Source of the DNA: Gemmatimonadota bacterium
GTDB taxonomy: Bacteria; Gemmatimonadota; Gemmatimonadetes; Gemmatimonadales; Gemmatimonadaceae
Length of the DNA stretch: 64,000 nt
Assembly (NCBI GenBank): GCA_026387935.1
Contig: JAPLKU010000005.1
Location: 96,364 to 160,363, forward strand
Direction of reading: 5' to 3'
Positions 47,529-55,936 of this stretch are shown in pieces. A model generated the notes under the pieces. That model ran no database searches. It was not told where the DNA came from and worked only from the letters and a program-made list of their open reading frames with translations. Numbering within the stretch: position 1 is the stretch's first letter; each line of letters opens with the position of its first letter. The translations under genes were made by a program, and so were the position numbers.

Positions 47529-48815
47529 CTATCGCCAGAATCTGTACACGGTATAGATAGCCAGCCCCACCAGCCCGCCCACCAGCGTGCCGTTGATCCG
47601 CACGAACTGCAGGTCGCGGCCCACGGCCAGCTCAATTCGCGAGACCGTCGCGTCGGGGTCCCACGCCGCCACCGTCTGCGCAATGATGTCCGACACTTCC
47701 TGGCGATTCTGCTCGGCCACCGTCGCCGCGACATCAACAATCCAGCCGTCGATCTCCAGCAGCAGCGCATCGTTGGTCAGCAGCGTCTCGCCAAACGACG
47801 CAATCCCGCGCTCGAGCGGCCCAGCATACGGACCCTCGGCGGCTGCGGCGTAGCGCAGAATGCCGCGCTTGGCCGTATCCCACAGGTTCGACGACAACTC
47901 GGTGACTGCCGCATCGTCGAGCCATTCGTTCTTGAGCTCCTCCGTGCGGGCAATCATCTCCGGCGAGTTCTGCAGCTTGTCCACGAAATCGTGAATCGCG
48001 CGATCGAACGCCGCCCGCACCGGATGGTCGGGCGTGCTGCCCATCTCGCGCAGTAGCCGGTCAATGGCCGCGAACACCTTCACGTAAATCTTCTCGTCCA
48101 CCGAGCCGGGCACCCACCAGGGCGATTCGGCGCGGACCTTCTCGCGAATGAACTCACGGTTATCCTGCACCGCTTTCGCGGCGAGTTCAACAGCGCGGTC
48201 GACCAGTTCCTGATGCCGATTGCCAGCCACTACGAGTGACAGCGTTTTGCCGAGCAACGCCGCCGCCGGCGTGCGCCGAACGCTCGCCGTCACGGCCTCG
48301 CGCACCAGCTCGCGCATTGTATCGTCAGGCAGAGCTTCCAATGAGCGCACCAACCCGGCCGCCACCTGCTGCGACAACCGGTGCGCATTGGCGGGCTCAC
48401 TCATCCACGCCGCCATCCGGCGCGCCGGATGCATCGCGAGCAAGCGTGTTCTGACCAGCTCGCGCGCCAGGAAATGGTTCTGCACGAACGTGCCCAGAAT
48501 CCGGCCAATCCGTTCCTTCTGCACCGCGACAATGGCCGTGTGCGGAATCGGCAGCCCGAGGGGCCGCCGGAAAAGCGCTGTGACCGCAAACCAATCCGCC
48601 AACCCGCCCACCAGCGACGCCTCAGCGAACGCCCGCACATAGCCCATCCACGGGTACCGCGCCTCGAGACAGGTCGCGACAACAAACACCACACCGCTGA
48701 ACGCGAGCAGGCCGGTGGCCAGCCGCTTTATCGCGTTCAGCTTTTCACGCCGCTCGGCCTCATCGGCCCGCGGCGTGAACGGGTTCTTCGCTGGTAGGGG
48801 TGCTGGAGTGGTCAC
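47529..48815 (-). CDS. DUF445-family membrane protein
   Basis: 428 aa from GTG 48815. A hydrophobic segment near 33-52 (LLAFSGVVFVVATCL) is followed by the family motif EASLVGGLADWFAVTALFRRPLGLPIPHTAI. A long helical region follows, and a C-terminal membrane helix LVGGLVGLAIYTVYRF ends the protein. This matches the DUF445 (YjiN-like) topology with both ends in the membrane. Function is unknown. It converges with susD across the terminator. Confidence 0.88.
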   Translation of the reverse strand: MTTPAPLPAKNPFTPRADEAERREKLNAIKRLATGLLAFSGVVFVVATCLEARYPWMGYVRAFAEASLVGGLADWFAVTALFRRPLGLPIPHTAIVAVQKERIGRILGTFVQNHFLARELVRTRLLAMHPARRMAAWMSEPANAHRLSQQVAAGLVRSLEALPDDTMRELVREAVTASVRRTPAAALLGKTLSLVVAGNRHQELVDRAVELAAKAVQDNREFIREKVRAESPWWVPGSVDEKIYVKVFAAIDRLLREMGSTPDHPVRAAFDRAIHDFVDKLQNSPEMIARTEELKNEWLDDAAVTELSSNLWDTAKRGILRYAAAAEGPYAGPLERGIASFGETLLTNDALLLEIDGWIVDVAATVAEQNRQEVSDIIAQTVAAWDPDATVSRIELAVGRDLQFVRINGTLVGGLVGLAIYTVYRFWR

Positions 48816-48973
48816 GGTGTCTATGGTTCCCGACGGAATTCCCCCTGCGAAGGTTCCAAACTGCGCGACACACCGCAACCCCTTGGAGGGTAGTTGAAGG
48901 GCAGCGGTTTCCGGTCAATGTGCCCTTTAAATGCCCTCGCGTGGGCGCAGCCAGCCCGCCAGATTTCGGAATA

Positions 48974-51091
48974 ATGGCCGTCCCAACCGCTTCGAAGAAA
49001 CGTTCCGCCCCGGCGGACTCTGAACCCCCGTTTAGATGGCGGGAGATTGCGCGCCATGCGCTCATCTCCCGCGCCCTCGACGACCTCGAAGAAGCCACGA
49101 ATAAAAACCGCGCGAACGTCCCGCGTGATCACCTGATTCTCTACCAGTTCTCGGCCCGCGGCCACGAAGTCGCGCAGGCCATCCTCGGCTCGCTCATTAC
49201 GCACCGCCACGACGGCGTGAGCGCGTACTATCGTAACCGCCCGCTCCTCCTCGCGCTCGGCCTCACCATCGAGGACGCGCTCGCGAGTCCGCTCGGCCGT
49301 TCCGGCGGCTTCAGCGACGGTCGCGACATTGGCGTGGTGTGCAACCTCCCGAACGCAAACGGGCCTGTTGTAATCCCGATGAGTGGCGACGTCGGCTCGC
49401 AGTTCACGCCTGGTGCCGGGTGGGCGCAGTCCGTCACGTACCATCGCGATGTGCTCGGCGACAAGTCGTGGGATGGCGCCATCGGCCTCGTGCTCGGTGG
49501 CGATGCGTCGGTCGCAACCAACGGCTTCTGGTCTTCGCTCACGATGGCCACAACGCTGAAGCTCCCGATGCTCTTCTATATCGAAGACAATGGACTGGGG
49601 ATTTCGGTGCGTGGCGACCTGCAGACGCCGGGCAGCGACATCGCGGCCAACCTCGCGTCGTTTGCCAGTCTCTTCGTTCGGAGTGGCGATGGCACCGATC
49701 CCGCCGTGTGCGCCGCGCTGCTCGCGGAGTGCGTCGCGCATGTGCGCGCCGGCAGCGGCCCAGCGTTCGTGCGGCTCACCGTGCCGCGCATGTGCAGTCA
49801 CTCCGGGCCGGACAACCAGAAGGGCTATCGTACCGACGCTGAGATCGCGGCGGACACCAAGCGCGATCCGCTCCCGAAACTTCGCAAGTACCTCGTGCCC
49901 GAGTTGCTCTCTGAATCCGAGTGGAACAAGCTCGAGGCCGAGGTGGAGCGCGATGTGGCGCACGGGCTCGCCGGCGCGCGCGCGCGTCCGGCGCCGACCC
50001 CCGATGGTATTGGCCAGTTCGTGTATGCTGACGAATCGGCCGAAGACGCGTATGGCGGTCTCTCGAAGGCCGAGCGCGCTGCATTGAGCGGAACCGACGT
50101 CCCGCAGGAAGGCGGCGACATCGTGCGGTTCGCCGAGGCGGTGAAGCGCACGCTCGCGCGCGAACTCGAGGTGAATCCCAGGGCGCTCGTCTTCGGCGAA
50201 GATGTTGGCCGAAAGGGCGGCGTGCACCTCGTCACCGAAGGGCTGCAGCGCAAGTTCGGCGACAAGCGCGTGTTCGACACCTCGCTTTCAGAGGAAGGCA
50301 TCATCGGCCGCGCTGTTGGCATGGCGCTCTCCGGCCTGATGCCCGTCGCAGAAATTCAGTTTCGGAAATACGCCGATCCGGCCGCCGAGCAGCTGAATAA
50401 CTGTGGCACCCTGCGGTGGCGCACGAAGAACCGATTCGCCGCGCCCATTGTGGTGCGCATGCCCGGCGGGTTCGGGAAGGACGTGGGCGATCCCTGGCAC
50501 TCGCTCTCCGACGAAGTGCGTTTCGTGCACGCGTACGGGTGGCAGGTGGCCATGCCGTCGAATTCGGCTGATGCCGTCGGGCTGCTGCGCGCGGCGATGC
50601 GCGGTGCCAACCCGACCATTTTCTTCGAGCACCGCTCGTTGCTCATGACCGGTGATGGCAGTGCGCGATATCCCGGCGATGACTACGTGCTGCCGTTTGG
50701 TCGCGCGAGGCTTGTGCGTGAGGGCAGTGACATCACGCTCGTCACCTGGGGCGCGATGGTACATCGCTCAACCGAAGCTGCCGCGAAGTTCGGTGATCGT
50801 GTGGAGCTGATCGACCTTCGCACCGTTGCTCCGTGGGACAAGGCGCGCGTGCTTGCGTCGGTGGAGAAGACCGGACGTTGCCTGATTGTGCATGAGGACA
50901 ACATCACCGCCGGCTTTGGCGCCGAGATTGCGGCAACGCTCGCGCAGGAATCGTTCTGGCACCTTGATGCGCCGGTCGAGCGGCTCGCGCCAAAGGACAT
51001 TCCGGTGGCGTACCACGAGAACCTGCTCGCGGCGATGATGCCGGATGTGGAGTTGATCGCCGAGCGGATTGAGGCGGTGTTGGGGGCATAG
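48974..51091 (+). CDS. Branched-chain 2-oxoacid dehydrogenase E1, fused alpha-beta
   Basis: 705 aa. The N-terminal half (about 1-370) is the TPP-binding E1-alpha chain (GRGHEVAQAILGSL-type start, GGDASVATNGFWSSLTMA, IEDNGLGISVRG). The C-terminal half (about 380-705) is the E1-beta chain (GEDVGRKGGVHLVTEGLQ, TSLSEEGIIGRAVGMAL, EIQFRKYADPA, HEDNITAGFGAEIAA). It decarboxylates branched-chain 2-oxoacids and transfers the acyl group to lipoyl-E2. E2 and E3 are not in the window. ATG 48974 has a GGAAT-like weak ribosome-binding site. Confidence 0.9.
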   Translation: MAVPTASKKRSAPADSEPPFRWREIARHALISRALDDLEEATNKNRANVPRDHLILYQFSARGHEVAQAILGSLITHRHDGVSAYYRNRPLLLALGLTIEDALASPLGRSGGFSDGRDIGVVCNLPNANGPVVIPMSGDVGSQFTPGAGWAQSVTYHRDVLGDKSWDGAIGLVLGGDASVATNGFWSSLTMATTLKLPMLFYIEDNGLGISVRGDLQTPGSDIAANLASFASLFVRSGDGTDPAVCAALLAECVAHVRAGSGPAFVRLTVPRMCSHSGPDNQKGYRTDAEIAADTKRDPLPKLRKYLVPELLSESEWNKLEAEVERDVAHGLAGARARPAPTPDGIGQFVYADESAEDAYGGLSKAERAALSGTDVPQEGGDIVRFAEAVKRTLARELEVNPRALVFGEDVGRKGGVHLVTEGLQRKFGDKRVFDTSLSEEGIIGRAVGMALSGLMPVAEIQFRKYADPAAEQLNNCGTLRWRTKNRFAAPIVVRMPGGFGKDVGDPWHSLSDEVRFVHAYGWQVAMPSNSADAVGLLRAAMRGANPTIFFEHRSLLMTGDGSARYPGDDYVLPFGRARLVREGSDITLVTWGAMVHRSTEAAAKFGDRVELIDLRTVAPWDKARVLASVEKTGRCLIVHEDNITAGFGAEIAATLAQESFWHLDAPVERLAPKDIPVAYHENLLAAMMPDVELIAERIEAVLGA

Positions 51092-51359
51092 CGCGCGTCC
51101 GGCGGGCGAATCCCGCCAGGACTGCGAGTGAGCGCGGCGAAGTCAGTCCCGTGCAATTCGAGGCAGCTCACAAACGCCCACGGCAACGTCTCCGCTAACT
51201 GCTGGGCACTCCATGCTGCGCAAGTTTCTACGCGCGCGAGAAGCTCAGGCGGAGCGAGTGCGAGGGTGGCGTGGTGAGGCAGTAAAGATCGAGCATACTA
51301 GCCCCCCCCCCGCGCGTGCTAGACATAATCCGGCCACAGTCGGTTGGCCCGCGGTCAGC
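51092..51359. other. Spacer with hairpin and poly-C tract, no recognised gene
   Basis: About 270 bases between convergent genes. GGCGGG/CCCGCC (51101-51117) can form a small hairpin after the E1 stop. C10 (51302-51311) lies inside an inverted pair CTAGC (51298-51302) / GCTAG (51318-51322). A 49-codon plus-strand frame covers part of the spacer but resembles nothing known. Confidence 0.5.
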
Positions 51360-52295
51360 CTACTTTAGCCCCGGCGCTCGCTTCGACTTGGTCTTGTCGA
51401 GCGCGGCGCCGAGCACGCGGGCAAGCTTCACGGCGTCGTCGTTCGCCCAGAAGTGCGCCATGATCACGTGCGGCGACTCGTCGAGCCAATGGCTGTGGAT
51501 CGTCGTCACCATGATTCCGCCTTCGCTCAGCACCTTGATGACCAGATTCACCTCGGACGCCAGCATCACGAAGTCGCCGATGATCGCGGCCTTGCCGTCG
51601 CCGGTGGGCTGGAAGTTGATTGGGGTGGCCGTGCCCATGCCGGGCGGCATTTCATGGCCACCAGACCTGATCGTCTCCACGCGAGGCACAGAGTACTGCA
51701 ACACGCCGCCGACGACCTTTCCGGGAACACCGATGAGGCGGTTGATCGCCGCCGTATCGAGGTCAACCGTCGAGGCTGCGGCGGGCGCCGGCGTTCCGAG
51801 CGGAGTCTTGGTGAGTTCGAGCGCCGTGCGAGCTGCCCTGGCGAGGGCAGCCGGGTTGCCGTGCGCCATCACGTGCAGATACCAGACCGCGGGCGTTTCG
51901 CCGTTCATATGATTGTGCAACGCCGATTGCGAGACGCCATTGGCCTGGAGCGACGCGATGACCGGCGCCACTTCGCTTTCCAGTAGCACGAGGTCGCCCA
52001 TCATCATCGCGTCCTGTGCGGACGTCATCCGGAAGGCGAGCCAGCCGCCGAGTGCGAACGACGTCTTGACGGTCACGCCATGTGAGACGACGGAGAGATC
52101 GCCGCGTCCGAAGGCATATCGGTTGACGTCGCCCGGCATCATGGTCCCGGAGCGGCCAAGGGCTGCGTCCACAACCGTCCAGTCCGCCGGAGCAGCCGGC
52201 TTGGCCGGCTTGGCCGGCTTGGCCTGCGTGATCGCGACACCCGGAATGGCAAAGGCGAGCAAGGCGAATCGGGTGGAACGCATGATGTTACGCAT
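51360..52295 (-). CDS. Exported DUF1259 (LppY/LpqO-type) protein
   Basis: 311 aa with a signal peptide (STRFALLAFAIPGVAI) and an Ala-Lys-Pro repeat just after it. Two similar halves follow. Each has the DUF1259 signature: SALHNHMNGETPAVWYLHV near residue 130 and TIHSHWLDESPHVIMAHFW near 270. The His pairs suggest metal binding, but no activity is known. Either ATG 52295 or ATG 52283 could start it. Confidence 0.85.
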   Translation of the reverse strand: MRNIMRSTRFALLAFAIPGVAITQAKPAKPAKPAAPADWTVVDAALGRSGTMMPGDVNRYAFGRGDLSVVSHGVTVKTSFALGGWLAFRMTSAQDAMMMGDLVLLESEVAPVIASLQANGVSQSALHNHMNGETPAVWYLHVMAHGNPAALARAARTALELTKTPLGTPAPAAASTVDLDTAAINRLIGVPGKVVGGVLQYSVPRVETIRSGGHEMPPGMGTATPINFQPTGDGKAAIIGDFVMLASEVNLVIKVLSEGGIMVTTIHSHWLDESPHVIMAHFWANDDAVKLARVLGAALDKTKSKRAPGLK

Positions 52296-52364
52296 CGAGT
52301 CGAATCCTTTGTCCTGAGCCGTCCGCGAGGGCGCGCTCGTAGGTGATCGGTGTGGCTCGGATTA

Positions 52365-52874
52365 TCAGATCGACTTGAACTCTTCGAACGGCTGTGTGCA
52401 GGCGTTGCAATAGTGCAGTGCTTTGCACGCGGTTGATCCGAACTCGCTGCGCAGCGATGTATTCGCCGATCCGCAGAAGGGGCAGAGCACGGCCTCACGC
52501 CGCCGGAGCTGAACGGGCGAGTGCACACCGGAGTGGCCTGGTGCAGCGATTCCGTACGCAATGAGCTTCTTGCGCGCCGACTCTGGAATCCAGTCGGTTG
52601 TCCACGCCGGCGTGAACACCGTGCGCACACGCGCCTCAGCGATACCGCCGGCATGCAGCGCGGATACGATATCGTCCTCGATCACCTTCATCGCCGGGCA
52701 GCCGGAGTAGGTCGGCGTCACCACGACCGTCACGCCGCCAGCGTCGATCTCGACATCGCGAATAATGCCGAGTTCGATGACGCTTAGCACCGGAACTTCG
52801 GGGTCCATGACGGTGTCGAGGATCGCGAATACTGCCGCACGAGCGGCCGTTGCAGTTTCCCAAGTATTTACAAT
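52365..52874 (-). CDS. paaD: PaaD: Fe-S/metal-delivery factor for phenylacetyl-CoA epoxidase
   Basis: About 169 aa. The DUF59/SufT-like N-terminal domain has TVMDPEVPVLSVIELGIIRDV and VVVTPTYSGCPAMKVIEDDI. The C-terminal zinc-ribbon has CPFCGSANT and HYCNACTQPFEEFK (four Cys). PaaD helps mature the epoxidase. No ATG, GTG or TTG lies at the expected place. An ATT at 52874 would give the usual N-terminal length; a TTG and a GTG further upstream lie within or before the dispersed repeat. The start is therefore uncertain. Confidence 0.85.
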   Translation of the reverse strand: MVNTWETATAARAAVFAILDTVMDPEVPVLSVIELGIIRDVEIDAGGVTVVVTPTYSGCPAMKVIEDDIVSALHAGGIAEARVRTVFTPAWTTDWIPESARKKLIAYGIAAPGHSGVHSPVQLRRREAVLCPFCGSANTSLRSEFGSTACKALHYCNACTQPFEEFKSI

Positions 52875-52915
52875 GGTCGCGCGCGCCGGGAAATCCGGTA
52901 CCTCGTCCGGCTGTT

Positions 52916-52943
52916 GTCCGCCACCCGCGCTAGCGCCGAGACC
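52916..52943 (+). repeat. Dispersed hairpin repeat, copy 2
   Basis: Starts GTCCGCCACCCGCGCTAGCG and ends CCGAGACC; it differs from the copy at 33207 at two of 28 positions. On the minus strand CGCTA pairs with TGGCG by way of one G-U pair, so the hairpin is kept despite the change. It lies between paaC and paaD, possibly in their shared transcript. Confidence 0.65.
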
Positions 52944-52993
52944 TTTCAAGATCGGTCTAGGCACGGCATCCAGTCGACGCCCGTCGCTGTCGC

Positions 52994-53746
52994 CTACCAC
53001 TTCGCGCCAGGATGCGTGCGTGGCAACACCTGCATTTCCGCAAGCATCACGCCAAGGTGCTCGGTGTGCCGGCCAATGCGTCCACCGCGCTGCATGTACG
53101 CGTCTGCAGGGAGGCGGAGTGTCGCGCGCGCAATCACGTCGGTCACGTCGCGTTTCCATGGTGCGAACAACGACGACGAATCCACCGCGAGCTGCTCCTG
53201 CACCAGCGCCTGCTCAATGTCATCCGTCATGAACAGCTCGCCGGTGTAGCGCCAGAGATCGTCCAGCGCGTCCTGCGCACGCCCATGACTGTCATCCGTG
53301 CCATCGCCAAGCCGCACGACCCACTCGGCGCTGTGCCGCACGTGGTAGCGCGATTCTTTCAGCGCCTTGGCGGCGATGCCGGAGAGATCCGTATCAGTAG
53401 ACAGCGTCAGCGCTTCCCACTGGTGCATCGCATACGTGCTGAACAGAAACTGGCGAACAATCGTGTACCCGAAGTCGCCCTTGGGCAGCTCGACCATCAA
53501 TGCGTTCCGATACTCGCGATCGGTGCGCAAATAGGCGAGCGCATCCTCATCTCGACCCTTGGCTTCAACCTGGCCCGCGCGTTGCAGGAGCAGGTTCGCT
53601 TCGCCAACGAGGTCGAGCGCGATGTTCGTGAGCGCGATGTCCTCTTCGAGAATCGGACCATGTCCGCACCACTCGCTCAGCCGATGGCCGAGGACGAGCC
53701 GATCGTCACCGAGCCGAAGCAGGTACTCAAAGAATTGCGCGCTCAG
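52994..53746 (-). CDS. paaC: PaaC: structural subunit of phenylacetyl-CoA epoxidase
   Basis: 250 aa. The N-terminal part reads FFEYLLRLGDDRLVLGHRL, then SEWCGHGPILEEDIALTNIA, both hallmark PaaC sequence. PKGDFGYTIVRQFLFSTY and ESRYHVRHSAEWV follow. PaaC is the inactive ferritin-like partner that holds PaaA. The frame has no ATG, GTG or TTG before residue 73, although the conserved region clearly extends upstream. The only sensible start is CTG 53746, which overlaps the paaB stop (CTGA) and gives the normal length. Confidence 0.9.
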   Translation of the reverse strand: MSAQFFEYLLRLGDDRLVLGHRLSEWCGHGPILEEDIALTNIALDLVGEANLLLQRAGQVEAKGRDEDALAYLRTDREYRNALMVELPKGDFGYTIVRQFLFSTYAMHQWEALTLSTDTDLSGIAAKALKESRYHVRHSAEWVVRLGDGTDDSHGRAQDALDDLWRYTGELFMTDDIEQALVQEQLAVDSSSLFAPWKRDVTDVIARATLRLPADAYMQRGGRIGRHTEHLGVMLAEMQVLPRTHPGAKW

Positions 53747-54039
53747 GAGAACCGAACTCCCTGCGGCACTTTGTAAAACTGCGGATGCCGGTATGGCTTG
53801 TCGTTGCCGGGCTCGAAGAACGGACCCATGTCCTCCGGCGTTGACGCGGTGATCGCGCCACTCGGCACCACCCAGATGCTCACGGCCTCGCTGCGGCGCG
53901 CATACACATCTCGCGCGTTCTGCAGTGCCATCTCGGCGTCCGGTGCGTGCACGCTGCCGGCATGCTCATGCGCGCCGCCGTTGGGCGGTTGCAGGAACAC
54001 TTCCCAGAGCGGGCCCTGATTGTCCGTGCCTGAACTCAC
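53743..54039 (-). CDS. paaB: PaaB: phenylacetyl-CoA epoxidase subunit
   Basis: 98 aa with the family start [20 protein letters not shown] and [16 protein letters not shown] (about 10-50), [11 protein letters not shown] and a C-terminal [13 protein letters not shown]. PaaB bridges PaaAC heterodimers in the epoxidase complex. GTG 54039 overlaps the paaA stop (GTGA), and its own stop overlaps paaC. Confidence 0.93.
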   Translation of the reverse strand: MSSGTDNQGPLWEVFLQPPNGGAHEHAGSVHAPDAEMALQNARDVYARRSEAVSIWVVPSGAITASTPEDMGPFFEPGNDKPYRHPQFYKVPQGVRFS

Positions 54040-55007
54040 GCGGCCGACTCCTTGCGTGCGTGCTTCTGTGCATGCGCTTCTGCCGCTGCCCGAACCCACT
54101 CGCCATTCGCGTGCGCACTGCGCCGCGCGGCGAGTCGCTCGCGATTGCACGGCCCGTCACCCTTCACCACGCGCCAGAAGTCATCCCAATTGATGTCGCT
54201 GAACTCCCAGTTCTTCGTCGCCTCGTTGAACTTCATTCCCGGGTCGGGAATCGTCAGGTTGATCGCCTTCGCCTGGCCAACGGTCAGGTTCACGAATCGC
54301 TGCCGCAGCTCGTCGTTGCTCTTTTTCTTGATGCCCCAGCGGAGCAGCTCGTCGGAGTTCGGCGAATCCTTGTCGTGCGGGCCGAACATCATCAGCGACG
54401 GCCACCACCAGCGGTCGAGCGCGTCCTGCGCCATGGCGTGCTGCTCAGGCGTGCCCGCCGAGAGAATCGACATGATCTCGAAACCCTGGCGCTTGTGGAA
54501 GTTTTCTTCCTTGCAGATGCGCACCATCGCGCGCGCGTACGGACCGTAGCTCGCCTTGGCGAGCATCGTCTGATTGACAATTGCCGCGCCGTCCACCAGC
54601 CAGCCCACCGCGCCGATGTCGGCCCAGGTGAGCGTTGGGTAATTGAAAATGCTCGAATACTTCGCAGTGCCGGCGAGGAGCTGGTTGGTCAGGTCGTGCC
54701 GATCCACACCGAGCGTTTCCGTGCCGCAGTAGATGTAGAGACCATGGCCGGCTTCGTCCTGCACCTTGGCCATGAGCGACATCTTTCGGCGCAGCGACGG
54801 CGCGCGCGTGATCCAGTTGGCCTCGGGGAGCATGCCCACGAGTTCCGAATGGGCGTGCTGCGACATCATCCGGACCAGCTGCCGGCGGTACTTCTCCGGC
54901 ATCCAGTCCTTGGGCTCGATCGTCTCGCCGCGCGCAATCCGCGCCTCGAATTCAGCGAGGCGTTTCGGGTCTTCGGTAGTGGCGGTTGGTGAAGGCGCTG
55001 GCGTCAT
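54036..55007 (-). CDS. paaA: PaaA: catalytic diiron subunit of phenylacetyl-CoA epoxidase
   Basis: 323 aa ferritin-like monooxygenase subunit. Diiron ligands are visible in [15 protein letters not shown] (Glu and His near 93-96) and [14 protein letters not shown] (Glu/His near 170-180). [17 protein letters not shown], conserved in PaaA, precedes them. It inserts oxygen into the aromatic ring of phenylacetyl-CoA to give the 1,2-epoxide. ATG 55007 (MTPAPSP) is used. The paaA-B-C stops and starts overlap tightly. The reductase PaaE is missing from the window. Confidence 0.95.
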   Translation of the reverse strand: MTPAPSPTATTEDPKRLAEFEARIARGETIEPKDWMPEKYRRQLVRMMSQHAHSELVGMLPEANWITRAPSLRRKMSLMAKVQDEAGHGLYIYCGTETLGVDRHDLTNQLLAGTAKYSSIFNYPTLTWADIGAVGWLVDGAAIVNQTMLAKASYGPYARAMVRICKEENFHKRQGFEIMSILSAGTPEQHAMAQDALDRWWWPSLMMFGPHDKDSPNSDELLRWGIKKKSNDELRQRFVNLTVGQAKAINLTIPDPGMKFNEATKNWEFSDINWDDFWRVVKGDGPCNRERLAARRSAHANGEWVRAAAEAHAQKHARKESAA

Positions 55008-55140
55008 GTGGTCTGCTGGTGCTCTGTTGCCCCGTGCGGGGGTCTCCGGGCGATCTGCTCTGAATCTAGGCTCCGGCCGGGAGGCCGACAACGAGCCATT
55101 CCCCAACACGGAGCGGCCGAATTGGTCCTAAATTGATGGC

Positions 55141-55917
55141 ATGAGCCTCACCGACGAGTATCCGAAAGAGGGCGGGGTCGAAACGACCGTAGCAGGCGGC
55201 GTCGCGACCATCGAGTTTTCGCATCCCAAGGGCAACTCGCTCCCGGCTGCAGTGCTATCTCAGCTCGCTGTGCAGGTGGCCGAGGTTGGCCAGCGCAACG
55301 ACGTCCGCGTGGTTGCGCTGCGCAGCGCGCGCGAAGGCCCGTTTTGTGCTGGCGCTTCGTTCGACGAGCTCATGGCGATTCAGGACGAAGCCGCCGGCAA
55401 GGAGTTCTTCCTGGGGTTCGCACGCGTCATTCTGGCCATGATCCGCTGCCCCAAGCCGATTGTGACCCGCGTGCAGGGGAAAGTCGTCGGCGGCGGCGTT
55501 GGCGTCGTCTCGGCGTCAGACTACGTCATCGCGACTGAGCACTCTCAGCTCCGGTTGAGCGAACTCAACGTGGGCATCGGGCCGTTCGTCGTCGGCCCCG
55601 CGATCCAGCGGAAGATCGGTCCCGGTGCATTCAGCGCGATGGCCCTCGACGCCGATTGGCGATCAGCCAAGTGGGCGGTCGAGGTGGGGCTGTACGCGCA
55701 GATTCACGACAGCCTGAGCGGACTCGATTCGGCGTTCGACGGATTCGTGCAGACGCTCGCGAAGGCGAACCCCGATGCCACTGCGCGCATCAAGGCGACG
55801 CTCTGGGAGGGCACTGAGCACTGGGCGCAGTTGCTCGATTCGCGTGCCGGGATGAGCGGGAAGCTCGTGCTGTCGGAGTACACGCGCCGGGCGATTGAGG
55901 CGTTCAAGACTCACTGA
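55141..55917 (+). CDS. Enoyl-CoA hydratase/isomerase-family protein
   Basis: 258 aa crotonase fold. The oxyanion-hole segments are REGPFCAGASFDEL (about 60-75) and VQGKVVGGGVGVVSASD (about 115-130). In the usual catalytic stretch SELNVGIGPFVVGPAI, one glutamate is present (SEL) but the second position is hydrophobic, so hydratase activity is not certain. It is divergent from paaA. It could act as PaaF (dehydroadipyl-CoA hydratase), but its family position is unclear. Confidence 0.8.
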   Translation: MSLTDEYPKEGGVETTVAGGVATIEFSHPKGNSLPAAVLSQLAVQVAEVGQRNDVRVVALRSAREGPFCAGASFDELMAIQDEAAGKEFFLGFARVILAMIRCPKPIVTRVQGKVVGGGVGVVSASDYVIATEHSQLRLSELNVGIGPFVVGPAIQRKIGPGAFSAMALDADWRSAKWAVEVGLYAQIHDSLSGLDSAFDGFVQTLAKANPDATARIKATLWEGTEHWAQLLDSRAGMSGKLVLSEYTRRAIEAFKTH

Positions 55918-55936
55918 GGCTGCCCTCGGCCGAGCG

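Noticed and set aside
51113..51270. Short plus-strand frame in the spacer after the E1 gene
   Set aside because: No similarity to known proteins and no start signal; the spacer text on both strands is not protein-like.
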